This document shows, piece after piece, positions 44,133-52,813 of a DNA stretch of 64,000 nt; the stretch's first letter is position 1, and every line of letters begins with the position of its first letter. The position numbers and the translations under genes were made by a program. The notes beneath the pieces are model-generated. The model saw nothing but the letters and a program-made list of their open reading frames with translations. It searched no databases and had not been told where the DNA came from. The stretch is from assembly GCF_040930455.2 (NCBI RefSeq), contig NZ_CP170494.1; one strand, written 5' to 3'. The DNA comes from Neopusillimonas maritima. Its GTDB lineage: Bacteria; Pseudomonadota; Gammaproteobacteria; Burkholderiales; Burkholderiaceae_B.

Positions 44133-44802
44133 GAGTTTGGTTAATTCCGTTGAAGTTCAAAACCTTTGCCGGCGCGTCACTGATCGGGGCGGCGAGCTGA
44201 CAATTCTCGATAATATCAGTCTGAATGCACACCCGGGCGAGGCCATTGCCATTACGGGTAGCTCGGGTTCGGGTAAATCCACGCTGCTTGGACTCATGGC
44301 GGGGTTGGATGTTCCCACGTCGGGCTCTGTGCATTTAATGGGACACAGTTTATTTTCTCTGGACGAAGAAGGGCGTGCTGCATTGCGGGCACGGCATATT
44401 GGTTTTGTCTTTCAGTCGTTTCAGTTGTTGCCCAATTTAACCGCACTTGAAAACGTGATGTTGCCGCTGGAATTGTCTGGGCAACCGGCGCTTGAGGCCG
44501 CCACCCGGATGCTTGAGAAAGTCGGGCTGAAAGATCGTCTTCGTCACTATCCCAGAACTTTGTCGGGCGGCGAACAACAACGTGTTTCCCTGGCGCGGGC
44601 CTTCGTCGTTCAGCCTGACATTCTATTTGCCGATGAACCCACTGGCAGTCTTGACGAACAGAATGGGCAAATCGTTATTGAATTGATGTTTCGCCTGTTG
44701 AAAGAGCAGAATGCAACGTTAGTGATGGTGACACATGACCCGGCTGTTGCAGCACGTTGCGACCGCCAACTTAGGTTGCAGGGTGGTCGGCTGGCTACAT
44801 GA
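44131..44802 (+). CDS. ybbA: ABC transporter ATPase, YbbA/LolD type
   Basis: This 223-residue MacB/LolD-class ATPase has Walker A GSSGSGKST, the signature LSGGEQQRVSLARAF, Walker B ILFADEPTGSLD and H-loop VMVTHDP. YbbA normally works with the FtsX-type membrane protein YbbP; no such gene follows here. Function is unknown, possibly export or lipoprotein related. Divergent from tesA. Confidence 0.9.
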   Translation: MSLVNSVEVQNLCRRVTDRGGELTILDNISLNAHPGEAIAITGSSGSGKSTLLGLMAGLDVPTSGSVHLMGHSLFSLDEEGRAALRARHIGFVFQSFQLLPNLTALENVMLPLELSGQPALEAATRMLEKVGLKDRLRHYPRTLSGGEQQRVSLARAFVVQPDILFADEPTGSLDEQNGQIVIELMFRLLKEQNATLVMVTHDPAVAARCDRQLRLQGGRLAT

Positions 44803-44877
44803 TTTTTTGTTATAAGCTTAAAACAGTGCTGTGCCTGTGGTATGTTACGTGCGGAAGTTTTAAGGGAAGCACGTGAA

Positions 44878-45750
44878 ATGATGGTTTTTTTTGCAGCACT
44901 GTTTGTTTTTATATGGTCTACCGGGTTTATTGTAGGTAAGGCCATCGTGCCTTATGCCGATCCCACTCTCTTCCTTTTTGTTCGAATTTGTATAGCAGCC
45001 GTGTTGTTTACCGGCGTGGCCTTGTACGGGCGGGTAACCTGGCCGCCATGGCGGGAAGTGCATAAGCACATGATCGCAGGTGTATTGCTGCAAGGGATGT
45101 ATTTGGCGGGTATTTTTTGGGCTATTGCAGGAGGTGTTCCCCCTGCCATCATGGCTCTCATGGGGGCTTTGCAACCACTCCTTACCGCAGCTATTGCCAT
45201 CCCGCTTCTCAAAGAGGTTCCCACAAAACGTATCTGGATCGGCCTGACAATGGGGATGGTCGGTGTCTTTTTCGTCATACAACCCGCGTTAAATAATGAT
45301 GGGGTCAATGCCTTTCCTTTATGGGCATTTTTGGTGGGTGTTGCAGCAATTCTGGCCATTACTTTTGGCACAATTTTGCAGAAAACCTCTATTTCCCAAG
45401 TGGATATCCGCGTGGCGTTGTCGCTGCAAAATTTCGGGACACTGATCTTTTTAGGCATTTGTGTCCTTGTTTTGGGGGCTGATCGTTGGGTTTGGTCGCC
45501 GGAGCTTTGGGCGTCTTTATTGTGGGCGGCTTTTGTTTTAACGGGTATCGGCACCGTTTTGCTTATTTATATTATTCGGCGCGGCCAGGCGGCAACGGCG
45601 TCTTCGTTGATGTTTCTGGCACCGCCCCTGGCGGCCATTGAAGCCTATTTTATGTTTGGTGACACGTTAGGACCGATTCAGTTACTGGGTTTCATCGTGG
45701 TGCTAACGGGCGTTATTATTTGCAATACACGTAAGGGTGCCAAAGCATGA
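44878..45750 (+). CDS. EamA-family (DMT) transporter
   Basis: This is a 290-residue inner-membrane protein with about ten helices in two EamA repeats. It opens with FFAALFVFIWSTGFIVGKAIVPYADP, a common start for these exporters, and ends with LLGFIVVLTGVIICN. Substrates of the family include amino acids and metabolites; none can be assigned. ATG 44878 follows AAGGGAAG at good spacing. It overlaps the next gene by 4 bp. Confidence 0.87.
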   Translation: MMVFFAALFVFIWSTGFIVGKAIVPYADPTLFLFVRICIAAVLFTGVALYGRVTWPPWREVHKHMIAGVLLQGMYLAGIFWAIAGGVPPAIMALMGALQPLLTAAIAIPLLKEVPTKRIWIGLTMGMVGVFFVIQPALNNDGVNAFPLWAFLVGVAAILAITFGTILQKTSISQVDIRVALSLQNFGTLIFLGICVLVLGADRWVWSPELWASLLWAAFVLTGIGTVLLIYIIRRGQAATASSLMFLAPPLAAIEAYFMFGDTLGPIQLLGFIVVLTGVIICNTRKGAKA

Positions 45751-46607
45751 CGTTATTGTCGTTAACACGCTTGCTAGCGCTTATAACAGCGTTGTTTATG
45801 GCCGTACCGGTATGGGCGCAAGCGGGTGGCTATATCGCGAGGTCGTTGCATCACGCCTTTCCCGGTGGTGTTGCTGTGTTGCCGTTGGGGTCGCATGAGC
45901 AGCCGCCGCAGGCGCACTACAACGATCGTCCCGTGATGGTTTTGAAAGATACCGATGATCAATGGGTGGCGGTTGTAGGTATTGGGCTTGAGGCTTCACC
46001 CGGTCCGGAAAATATTCAGGTAACGGATGCCGCGGGCACGGTATCCGTGATGTCATTTAACGTGGCCCCGCGCGACTACAAGGAACAACACATCAAACTG
46101 CGTAATCGCAAGCATGTGAATCCCGACCCTGAGCAACTCAAGCGTTTCGAGCGGGAATATCAACAGCAGATTAATGCGTATGCGCAGTTCAGGCCTACGG
46201 GTCCCAGCAATATTTTGCTCGACGAACCCGTTAGCGGGCCATTGTCCAGTCCCTTCGGATTAAGGCGTTTTTTCAATGGTGAAGAGCGTAACCCACATTC
46301 GGGGCTTGACTTTGCGGTTCCCAAGGGAACACCGGTGAAAGCACCGGCCAACGGAGTGGTCACGATTGTTGATGAGTTTTTCTTTAATGGGAAAACCATC
46401 TTTCTTGACCATGGTCAGGGTTTAATTACCATGTACTGTCATTTGTCGGCTACCGATGTTGCGGTAGGCCAAACCGTACAGCGGGGGCAAGTCATTGGTA
46501 AAGTAGGCGCAACCGGCCGGGTGACGGGCCCGCATTTGCACTGGAATGTCAGTTTGAATGGTGAAAGGGTTGACCCCGCCATTTTTATAGGGAAAGTGTC
46601 CCGTTAG
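45747..46607 (+). CDS. Exported M23-family peptidoglycan endopeptidase
   Basis: This 286-residue protein has a signal peptide (LLALITALFMAVPVWAQA), a beta-rich N-terminal region and a complete LytM/M23 zinc site: HSGLDFAVPKG (His and Asp) and GPHLHWNVS (HxH), plus YCHLS. Unlike the NlpD protein at 31 kb it should be an active peptidase that cuts peptide cross-links. It overlaps the EamA gene by 4 bp and faces spoT. Confidence 0.9.
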   Translation: MTLLSLTRLLALITALFMAVPVWAQAGGYIARSLHHAFPGGVAVLPLGSHEQPPQAHYNDRPVMVLKDTDDQWVAVVGIGLEASPGPENIQVTDAAGTVSVMSFNVAPRDYKEQHIKLRNRKHVNPDPEQLKRFEREYQQQINAYAQFRPTGPSNILLDEPVSGPLSSPFGLRRFFNGEERNPHSGLDFAVPKGTPVKAPANGVVTIVDEFFFNGKTIFLDHGQGLITMYCHLSATDVAVGQTVQRGQVIGKVGATGRVTGPHLHWNVSLNGERVDPAIFIGKVSR

Positions 46608-46611
46608 GTGT

Positions 46612-48897
46612 TTAACCTTTTACACGGACAATTTTCTGCACTTGTTGCACGTGCCGGATGGCACGGATAACCTGGGCCAAGTGCTTGCGGCTGTCTACTT
46701 GAATCGTTAAATGCAATAGCCCGGTAGCCGCCGCTTCTTCCTGCATTGTCAGATGCAGAATATTAGAACCTGCATCGGTAATTTCGGCCGCCAGACGCCC
46801 GAGCACGCCACGTTCGTTAATGACTGTGACTTCGAGCCGGGTGTTTAGGTGGCGTGCCGTATCGTTGGCCCATGCTACCGGAATCCAACGTTCCGGTTCG
46901 CGGGCTCGCTGGCGCTGCGCAACAGAACAATCGGCCATATGAATGACCAGCCCATGCCCCAGGCGAATGCCGCCGATAATGGCGTCACCCGGAAGTGGAC
47001 CACAGCACTGTGCCAATTGAACAGCTTGCCCTTCATTGCCATGAATCAAAATAGGCGTTGCCTTGGCGGTGGTAATTTCATCGACGGCTGCCGCAGTAGT
47101 GGCCAGGATGGTGTTCTCAGGGGCAAAACGGCGCGCCACGACAGCCGCCAGGCGCTTGCCCAGGCCAATATCAGCAAGAATTTCCTCGCGCGACGCCGCG
47201 CCTGAGCTTTTGGCGAGCTTTTCCCAGTTCAGGTCATCGTCTTGCGGGTATGGCGCTCCGATTTGGTCGAACGCCTGCATGAGCAGACGCTGGCCAAAGG
47301 CAACCGATTCTTCATATTTCACTGTGCGCAAATAGTGCCGGATTTCCGATCGGGCACGACCGGTGCGCACGTAGTTCAGCCACTGGGCGCTGGGGCGCGA
47401 CGCGGGGGAGGTAACGATTTCAACCTGGTCGCCGCTTTTCAATTCCGTGCGTAACGGTGAAAATTCGCCGTTGATTTTCGACGCGATTGCCTGGTTACCG
47501 ATATCGGTGTGGATTGAATAGGCAAAATCGACCGGCGTGGCCCCACGGGGCAATGAAACAATTTTCCCCTGGGGGGTAAACACGTAAACGGCATCGGGGA
47601 ACAGGTCGACTTTTACGTGCTCAAGGAACTCGCCTGAGTCGCCCGTTTGGCTTTGAATGTCGAGCAGCGACTGAAGCCATTGATGGGTGCGTTTTTGCAG
47701 GGTGTTAAGTTCACTATCGTCGTTCTTGTAAAGCCAATGCGCTGCCACGCCTTCTTCGGCAACCCGATCCATGTCGCGTGTGCGAAACTGGAATTCAACA
47801 GGTGTGCCATAGGGCCCCAGTAACGTGGTATGCAGCGACTGATAGCCATTCAGCTTTGGTATGGCGATGTAGTCTTTGAATTTGCCCGGCACCGGTCGAT
47901 ACAATTGGTGCAGCGTCCCAAGGGCCAGATAGCATTCAGGCAGGGTGTGAACCACCACCCTGAAGCCGTATATGTCGAGCACGTCAGAGAATGACTTCTT
48001 TTGTTCGACCATTTTTTTGTAAATGCCGAACAACGATTTCTCGCGGCTGGAAATTTCAGCTTCGATACCTGCGGCAGGCAGTGCCACCTTAACGGCTTCG
48101 GTAATTTTGCCCAACACTTCCCGGCGGTTACCACGCGCTGACATAACGGCTTTTTTCAAGACCTCGTAGCGATTGGGGTAGGTAGCCTGAAAACAAAGGT
48201 CTTGCAGCTCACGGAAAAGGGCATTTAACCCCAGCCGATGGGCGATCGGGGTGTAAATTTCCATGGTTTCGCGGGCGATGCGCCGCCGCTTCTCAGGGCT
48301 GACCGCGTCGAGCGTGCGCATGTTGTGCAAACGGTCGGCCAGTTTGATCAGGATAACGCGAACGTCGCGCGCCATGGCCAACAGCATTTTACGAAAGCTT
48401 TCTGCTTGCTGTTCGGCTTTGGTTGCGAATTCAAGCCTGTCTAGTTTTGAGAGACCGTCGACAATTTCCGCCACATCGGGGCCAAAGCGTTCGGCCAATT
48501 CTTGTTTGGGTACGCCGGTGTCTTCCATGACGTCGTGCAAGAGCGCAGCCATGAGTGAATCGGCGTCCAGCTTCCAGCCTGCACAGATTTCGGTGACGGC
48601 AATGGGGTGGGAAATATACGGTTCTCCGCTGGCGCGGAACTGGCCCAAGTGGGCCTGATCTGAAAAGCGGTAAGCTTCTTTCACACGCTCGATGTCTTTC
48701 TCATCGAGGTATTGACTGATGATTTGCGTTAACGGCGCAAGCGAAGCAATGGGGGGGGAAGCGGGTGTTGCATTTGCCGGTGATGTTGGCGTACTGCTGC
48801 GAACTTTAGTTTTTTTGGCGCGTTTACGCAGCCGCGGACCCTTCCGGAGGACAGCCAGAAGGCCGGAAGAGGCACCACGAAAACTGGTAAACGCCAT
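46612..48897 (-). CDS. spoT: Bifunctional (p)ppGpp synthetase/hydrolase SpoT
   Basis: This is a 761-residue RelA/SpoT homologue controlling the stringent response. The HD hydrolase domain is intact (PYISHPIAVTEI, LLHDVMEDTG, KLADRLHNMRTL), followed by the synthetase domain (DIYGFRVVV, GYQSLHTT), a TGS domain (VYVFTPQGKIVSLPRGATPVDFAYSIHT) and a C-terminal ACT domain (LEVTVINERGVLGRLAAEI). The intact HD marks SpoT rather than monofunctional RelA. A 50-residue basic N-terminal extension precedes the HD domain. Downstream of rpoZ and gmk on the same strand. Confidence 0.95.
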   Translation of the reverse strand: MAFTSFRGASSGLLAVLRKGPRLRKRAKKTKVRSSTPTSPANATPASPPIASLAPLTQIISQYLDEKDIERVKEAYRFSDQAHLGQFRASGEPYISHPIAVTEICAGWKLDADSLMAALLHDVMEDTGVPKQELAERFGPDVAEIVDGLSKLDRLEFATKAEQQAESFRKMLLAMARDVRVILIKLADRLHNMRTLDAVSPEKRRRIARETMEIYTPIAHRLGLNALFRELQDLCFQATYPNRYEVLKKAVMSARGNRREVLGKITEAVKVALPAAGIEAEISSREKSLFGIYKKMVEQKKSFSDVLDIYGFRVVVHTLPECYLALGTLHQLYRPVPGKFKDYIAIPKLNGYQSLHTTLLGPYGTPVEFQFRTRDMDRVAEEGVAAHWLYKNDDSELNTLQKRTHQWLQSLLDIQSQTGDSGEFLEHVKVDLFPDAVYVFTPQGKIVSLPRGATPVDFAYSIHTDIGNQAIASKINGEFSPLRTELKSGDQVEIVTSPASRPSAQWLNYVRTGRARSEIRHYLRTVKYEESVAFGQRLLMQAFDQIGAPYPQDDDLNWEKLAKSSGAASREEILADIGLGKRLAAVVARRFAPENTILATTAAAVDEITTAKATPILIHGNEGQAVQLAQCCGPLPGDAIIGGIRLGHGLVIHMADCSVAQRQRAREPERWIPVAWANDTARHLNTRLEVTVINERGVLGRLAAEITDAGSNILHLTMQEEAAATGLLHLTIQVDSRKHLAQVIRAIRHVQQVQKIVRVKG

Positions 48898-48917
48898 ACA
48901 TCATCCTTTTAGCGGGA

Positions 48918-49121
48918 TCAGGTGGGAACTTTGCGCAACATGTCCAACCCCGTGACACCGGCTGCGATTTCACGCAAGGCCGTTACAGTGGGTTTATCTT
49001 TGGATTCGATGCGTGCTTCATGACCCTGTGCGAGCTCACGGGCACGGTAGGTGGCCGCCAGCGTAAGATTAAAACGGTTTGGAATTTTGTTCAGGCAATC
49101 TTCAACAGTGATGCGGGCCAT
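48918..49121 (-). CDS. rpoZ: RNA polymerase omega subunit
   Basis: This 67-residue protein matches omega from the first residue: MARITVEDCLNKIPNRFNLTLAATYRAREL. Omega helps assemble RNA polymerase and forms one ppGpp site, which fits its place next to spoT. AAAGGA ribosome site. Between gmk and spoT. Confidence 0.96.
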   Translation of the reverse strand: MARITVEDCLNKIPNRFNLTLAATYRARELAQGHEARIESKDKPTVTALREIAAGVTGLDMLRKVPT

Positions 49122-49153
49122 AATTAAAGTCCTTTAAAAACAAAAGGTTGAAT

Positions 49154-49789
49154 TTAAGATTTGGTGGGGCTGATACCCAATTGAGAGAAGAGTTCTGCGT
49201 GCCGCGTAGCCTGTGCGGGGTATCGCAGCCTAGCGGATTCCACAATGTGGGAAAGTTGGTTTAAAGCTGTGCTAAATTCTTGATTAATAATAACATATTG
49301 GCACTCTGATGCGTGGGACATTTCACCGCCGGCAGCCAGTAATCGTTTGGTAATGACTTGGGGTGCGTCTTGGCCCCGTTTCTTCAGGCGAGTCTCAAGT
49401 GCTTCAATAGACGGCGGCAAGATGAAAATGCCAATGGCATCGGGGTAATGCTTTTTTATTTGGCGCGCGCCTTGCCAATCGATCTCAAGTAACACGTCGT
49501 GCCCGTTTTGGGTTGCCTGTTCAATGCGGTCGCGCGGGGTGCCGTAGAAATTGCCGTGTACCTCGGCCCATTCAAGCAGTTCGTTATTATCGCGCATGGC
49601 TTTGAAGGCCTCTTTAGAGACAAAACGATAGTGTTCCGCATCGACCTCCCCAGGCCTGGGTTCACGGGTAGTGCACGAAATAGACAAAACAATTGAGGGG
49701 TCGCGCTCGAGCAGGCCGTTGACCAGGCTGGACTTGCCTGCGCCGCTGGGGGCTACCACCATTAAAATTGAACCGGAAGTCATTGCCAT
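49154..49789 (-). CDS. gmk: Guanylate kinase
   Basis: This makes GDP from GMP. It has the P-loop VAPSGAGKSSLV, SISCTTREPRPGEVD, and the GMP-binding EWAEVHGNFYGTP and LLEIDWQGARQI. ATG at 49789 (MAMTSGS) gives 211 residues; a frame continuing back to 49909 is not supported. In many proteobacteria yicC lies just upstream of gmk; here a small unknown gene does. Confidence 0.94.
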   Translation of the reverse strand: MAMTSGSILMVVAPSGAGKSSLVNGLLERDPSIVLSISCTTREPRPGEVDAEHYRFVSKEAFKAMRDNNELLEWAEVHGNFYGTPRDRIEQATQNGHDVLLEIDWQGARQIKKHYPDAIGIFILPPSIEALETRLKKRGQDAPQVITKRLLAAGGEMSHASECQYVIINQEFSTALNQLSHIVESARLRYPAQATRHAELFSQLGISPTKS

Positions 49790-49823
49790 GGCTGTGTTTT
49801 GGTTGGCGAGGCTGGCAAGTTTA

Positions 49824-50150
49824 TCATTCCGGCGCGGCGTCTGGTTGGCCGAGAGCGGCCAGTGTTGCAAGACATGCGCTTTCATCGACACACAGAAAAA
49901 CCGCAGCATCGCCGGGGTTCATGTTGAAGGCCAGATCTTCGACTTGCTGTTCGGCTTGCGCCTCGGTTTCCACCGCCGTTACGTGCCAGTCGTTCGCCTG
50001 GACGTATTCTTCTTCGGAAACCAGTTCCGCCATTTTCTCAATGCTGGGTTCGCTAACGGCGACGTAAGCTTTGAACGAGAGCTCACCCATTTCGACCTGA
50101 AGTATCAGACCCTGCGGAAGGGTCGCTAAAATAGTGCTTTGCGCTTTCAT
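49824..50150 (-). CDS. Hypothetical protein, 108 residues
   Basis: I recognise no family. It is an acidic, soluble protein with no signal peptide or membrane segment. It begins MKAQSTILATLPQGL and is rich in Glu, Ala and Val. It fills the space between gmk and xthA on the gmk strand, has an ATG start and codon use like its neighbours, which supports a real gene. No Shine-Dalgarno; a TACAAT hexamer ends 6 bp upstream of the ATG. It could be co-transcribed with gmk-rpoZ-spoT. Confidence 0.55.
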   Translation of the reverse strand: MKAQSTILATLPQGLILQVEMGELSFKAYVAVSEPSIEKMAELVSEEEYVQANDWHVTAVETEAQAEQQVEDLAFNMNPGDAAVFLCVDESACLATLAALGQPDAAPE

Positions 50151-50214
50151 TTAAGGATTGTAGCGCAACGGGTGCTAAGCTGAGCCCCACTTTAGCAATA
50201 GGAAAAAGAGAGTC

Positions 50215-51012
50215 ATGAAACTGGCGACATGGAATGTGAATTCGCTAAAAGTACGTTTGCCGCAGGTGCTTGAATGGTTGGGCACAAGTGGAGTCGATGT
50301 CTTGTGTTTGCAGGAATTGAAGATGCCGCACGACAAGTTCCCCTTGGCGGAATTTGAGGCAATTGGATATCAGGCGTGCTGGGCAGGGCAGAAAACATAT
50401 AACGGCGTGGCGGTGATTTCCCGCGACCCGGCCCGTTCAGTGCAAATTAATATGCCGGGCTTTCCCGACGATCATCAGCGTCTTATTGCCGCCACTTTGC
50501 CGAGTCCACAGGGCGATATTCGTGTTGTGAGTGTGTATTGCCCGAATGGGCAGGCAGTGGATAGCGACAAATACACTTATAAACTGGCATGGTTTGCCGC
50601 CTTGCGTGAGTGGCTGCTTACGGAGCTGGCCGCACACCCGCGCATGGTGGTGCTGGGCGACTATAACGTCGCGCCTGCCGATGCCGACGTACATGACCCG
50701 GCAAAATGGGAGGGTGACATCTTGGTTTCACCATCCGAACGGGAGGCCTTTGAAGCGTTGTTGAGTTTGGGTTTTACCGACGCTTTTCGTCATTTTCCCC
50801 AGGAAGAGAAAATGTTTAGCTGGTGGGATTACCGGCGAATGGCATTTCGCCGGAATGCGGGTCTGCGCATCGATCATGCATTGGTTTCGTCGGCCTTGCT
50901 GCCTTTTTGCACGGCATGTGAAATAGATAAAGGGCCGCGCCGTAACGAGCAGCCTTCTGATCACACGCCCGTTATTGTGACGCTGGATTTGCCAGTCGAA
51001 AAAGAGGCTTAA
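50215..51012 (+). CDS. xthA: Exodeoxyribonuclease III
   Basis: This AP endonuclease and 3'-5' exonuclease repairs abasic sites. The 265-residue EEP-fold protein shows MKLATWNVNSLKVRLPQV, LQELKMP (metal Glu), VYCPNG, GDYNVAP and DHTPVIVTLD (catalytic His). A GAGAG ribosome site precedes the ATG. One base separates it from the next gene. Confidence 0.95.
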   Translation: MKLATWNVNSLKVRLPQVLEWLGTSGVDVLCLQELKMPHDKFPLAEFEAIGYQACWAGQKTYNGVAVISRDPARSVQINMPGFPDDHQRLIAATLPSPQGDIRVVSVYCPNGQAVDSDKYTYKLAWFAALREWLLTELAAHPRMVVLGDYNVAPADADVHDPAKWEGDILVSPSEREAFEALLSLGFTDAFRHFPQEEKMFSWWDYRRMAFRRNAGLRIDHALVSSALLPFCTACEIDKGPRRNEQPSDHTPVIVTLDLPVEKEA

Positions 51013-51013
51013 C

Positions 51014-51787
51014 ATGGCGCGCCGCAGCGGGCCGGGTCCCGACGACGACCCGGTGATGTCGGAACAGCAGGGCGTGCGCTATCTGCACTTCGGTTCCGAG
51101 TGGGTTCAGGGCGCCATGCGCGTGCGCCGGCCGGATGAACTAGTGCTGGTTTACACACAGCAAATGATGGCCTGGTTATTGTTTTTGGAGCCGGCCGGAA
51201 ACGATGAGTTAGCCATGCTGGGGCTTGGGGCGGGGTCGTTAGCGCGGTTTACCCACCGCTACACAACAAGTCGTCTTCATGTGGTGGAGTGGAACCCGCA
51301 GGTAACCGCCATTTGTCGCGCTTATTTTCGTTTGCCTGAATCGAGTCGAATGAAGATTTGGCATGAGGACGCGGCCAACTGGGTGGAGCGCCCTGATGTA
51401 ATGGGTCGATTCAGATCGTTAATGGTTGATTTATACGATGCCCAGGCGCAAGGCCCCGTGTGTGACAGCCAAGCGTTTTATGACGCTTGTTTTCGTTCCC
51501 TGGAAGATGCCGGTATGCTGGTGGTGAACTTGTTTGGGCGCCATAGCAGTTTCAAGCGCAATATCGATCATATGCACAAAGCCTTTAACGGCCGCTTGCT
51601 CTTGCTGCCCGAAATTGATCAAGGTAATCGCGTTGCGATGGCATTTAAAGGGCCTTTGCTGGACGTTTCGGTTGCGCAGTTCCTGGCTCGCGCAGCGCAG
51701 GTCCGGCATCAGTATGGTTTGCCTGCTGAACAGTGGGCGCGTTCTTTGCTGGCCGAGGCGAACCGGCACGGGCGCGTTGTCGTTTGA
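51014..51787 (+). CDS. Spermidine-synthase-fold methyltransferase-like protein
   Basis: This 257-residue Rossmann-fold protein resembles spermidine synthases: YLHFGSEWVQGAMRVRRPDELVLVYTQQMMAW, the nucleotide motif MLGLGAGSLARF, VVEWNPQV and VDLYDAQAQGP. The aminopropyltransferase DxxD-type catalytic loop is not clearly conserved, so it is probably a family member of unknown substrate rather than SpeE itself. It directly follows xthA (1-bp gap). Confidence 0.75.
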   Translation: MARRSGPGPDDDPVMSEQQGVRYLHFGSEWVQGAMRVRRPDELVLVYTQQMMAWLLFLEPAGNDELAMLGLGAGSLARFTHRYTTSRLHVVEWNPQVTAICRAYFRLPESSRMKIWHEDAANWVERPDVMGRFRSLMVDLYDAQAQGPVCDSQAFYDACFRSLEDAGMLVVNLFGRHSSFKRNIDHMHKAFNGRLLLLPEIDQGNRVAMAFKGPLLDVSVAQFLARAAQVRHQYGLPAEQWARSLLAEANRHGRVVV

Positions 51788-51831
51788 AATCAACTCATTA
51801 AAATAGATCAACTTTAATCAGGAGCGTCTTC

Positions 51832-52800
51832 ATGATTCAACTCAAACTTGTTCGTCCGTTGCTGGGCGCGCTGCTGTCTTTATGCGTGGCAATGCCTGTT
51901 GCAACGCAAGCACAATCGGTTGCCGTTACTTCTATTGTGGAACATCCAGCGCTTGATTCCATTAAAGATGGTGTAAAGGCGGCGCTTGAAGAGGCAGGCT
52001 TCACCGAGGAAAAAGGGTTGAAATGGCAGTTTCAAACCGCCCAGGGCAATACGGCCATCGCCGCTCAAATTGCCCGTAAGTTTGTCGGTGATCGCCCCGA
52101 TGTCATCGTCGCCATTGCAACGCCGTCGGCCCAGGCCGTTGTCGCCGCCACGCGCGATATTCCTGTTGTGTATTCCGCCGTTACCGATCCTGTGGCCGCA
52201 CAATTGGTTGAATCGTTCGAGCCTTCAGGAACCAATGTAACCGGCGTGTCCGACATGCTTGATCTGGAGCGTCAAATTGAGCTTATTCGCGCGGTTGTGC
52301 CCAACGCCAAAACAGTGGGTATGGTGTATAACCCCGGCGAGGCCAATTCCGCCGTTGTGGTTAAGCAGATGCGTGAAATGTTGCCTGAATATGGTATGAC
52401 GCTTATGGAAGCCAGTGCGCCACGCACAGTTGATGTCGGCGCCGCGGCGCGCAGTTTAATCGGCAATGTTGATGTTATCTACACCAACACCGATAACAAC
52501 GTTGTCTCTGCTTACGAGGCATTGGTAAAAGTGGGCAACGATGCGCAAATTCCTCTGGTGGCTTCTGACCCCGATAGTGTCAAGCGAGGCGCTGTTGCTG
52601 CGCTTGGCGTGAATTATTACGACTTGGGTTTGCAAACCGGCGCGATGGTGATCGACATTCTGAAAGGTGCCGAGCCGGGTGAAATGCCCTCGCAGCTTAG
52701 CGAGGGAGTCGAATTGCATGTGAATCTGCAAGCTGCAACCAAACAAGGCGTAACGCTCTCCAACGATTTGATCGATTCGGCAGCCAATGTGATTCGCTGA
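51832..52800 (+). CDS. ABC transporter substrate-binding protein (TrpX type)
   Basis: This 322-residue exported protein has a signal peptide (LLGALLSLCVAMPVATQAQ) and the PF04392-type sequence VAVTSIVEHPALDSIKDGVKAALEEAGF, DVIVAIATPSAQAV and VYSAVTDPVAAQLV. Members of the family include tryptophan/tyrosine binders; the ligand here is not proven. First of three genes for a complete importer, with an AGGAG ribosome site. Confidence 0.88.
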   Translation: MIQLKLVRPLLGALLSLCVAMPVATQAQSVAVTSIVEHPALDSIKDGVKAALEEAGFTEEKGLKWQFQTAQGNTAIAAQIARKFVGDRPDVIVAIATPSAQAVVAATRDIPVVYSAVTDPVAAQLVESFEPSGTNVTGVSDMLDLERQIELIRAVVPNAKTVGMVYNPGEANSAVVVKQMREMLPEYGMTLMEASAPRTVDVGAAARSLIGNVDVIYTNTDNNVVSAYEALVKVGNDAQIPLVASDPDSVKRGAVAALGVNYYDLGLQTGAMVIDILKGAEPGEMPSQLSEGVELHVNLQAATKQGVTLSNDLIDSAANVIR

Positions 52801-52813
52801 CGCGGAGTAAAAC

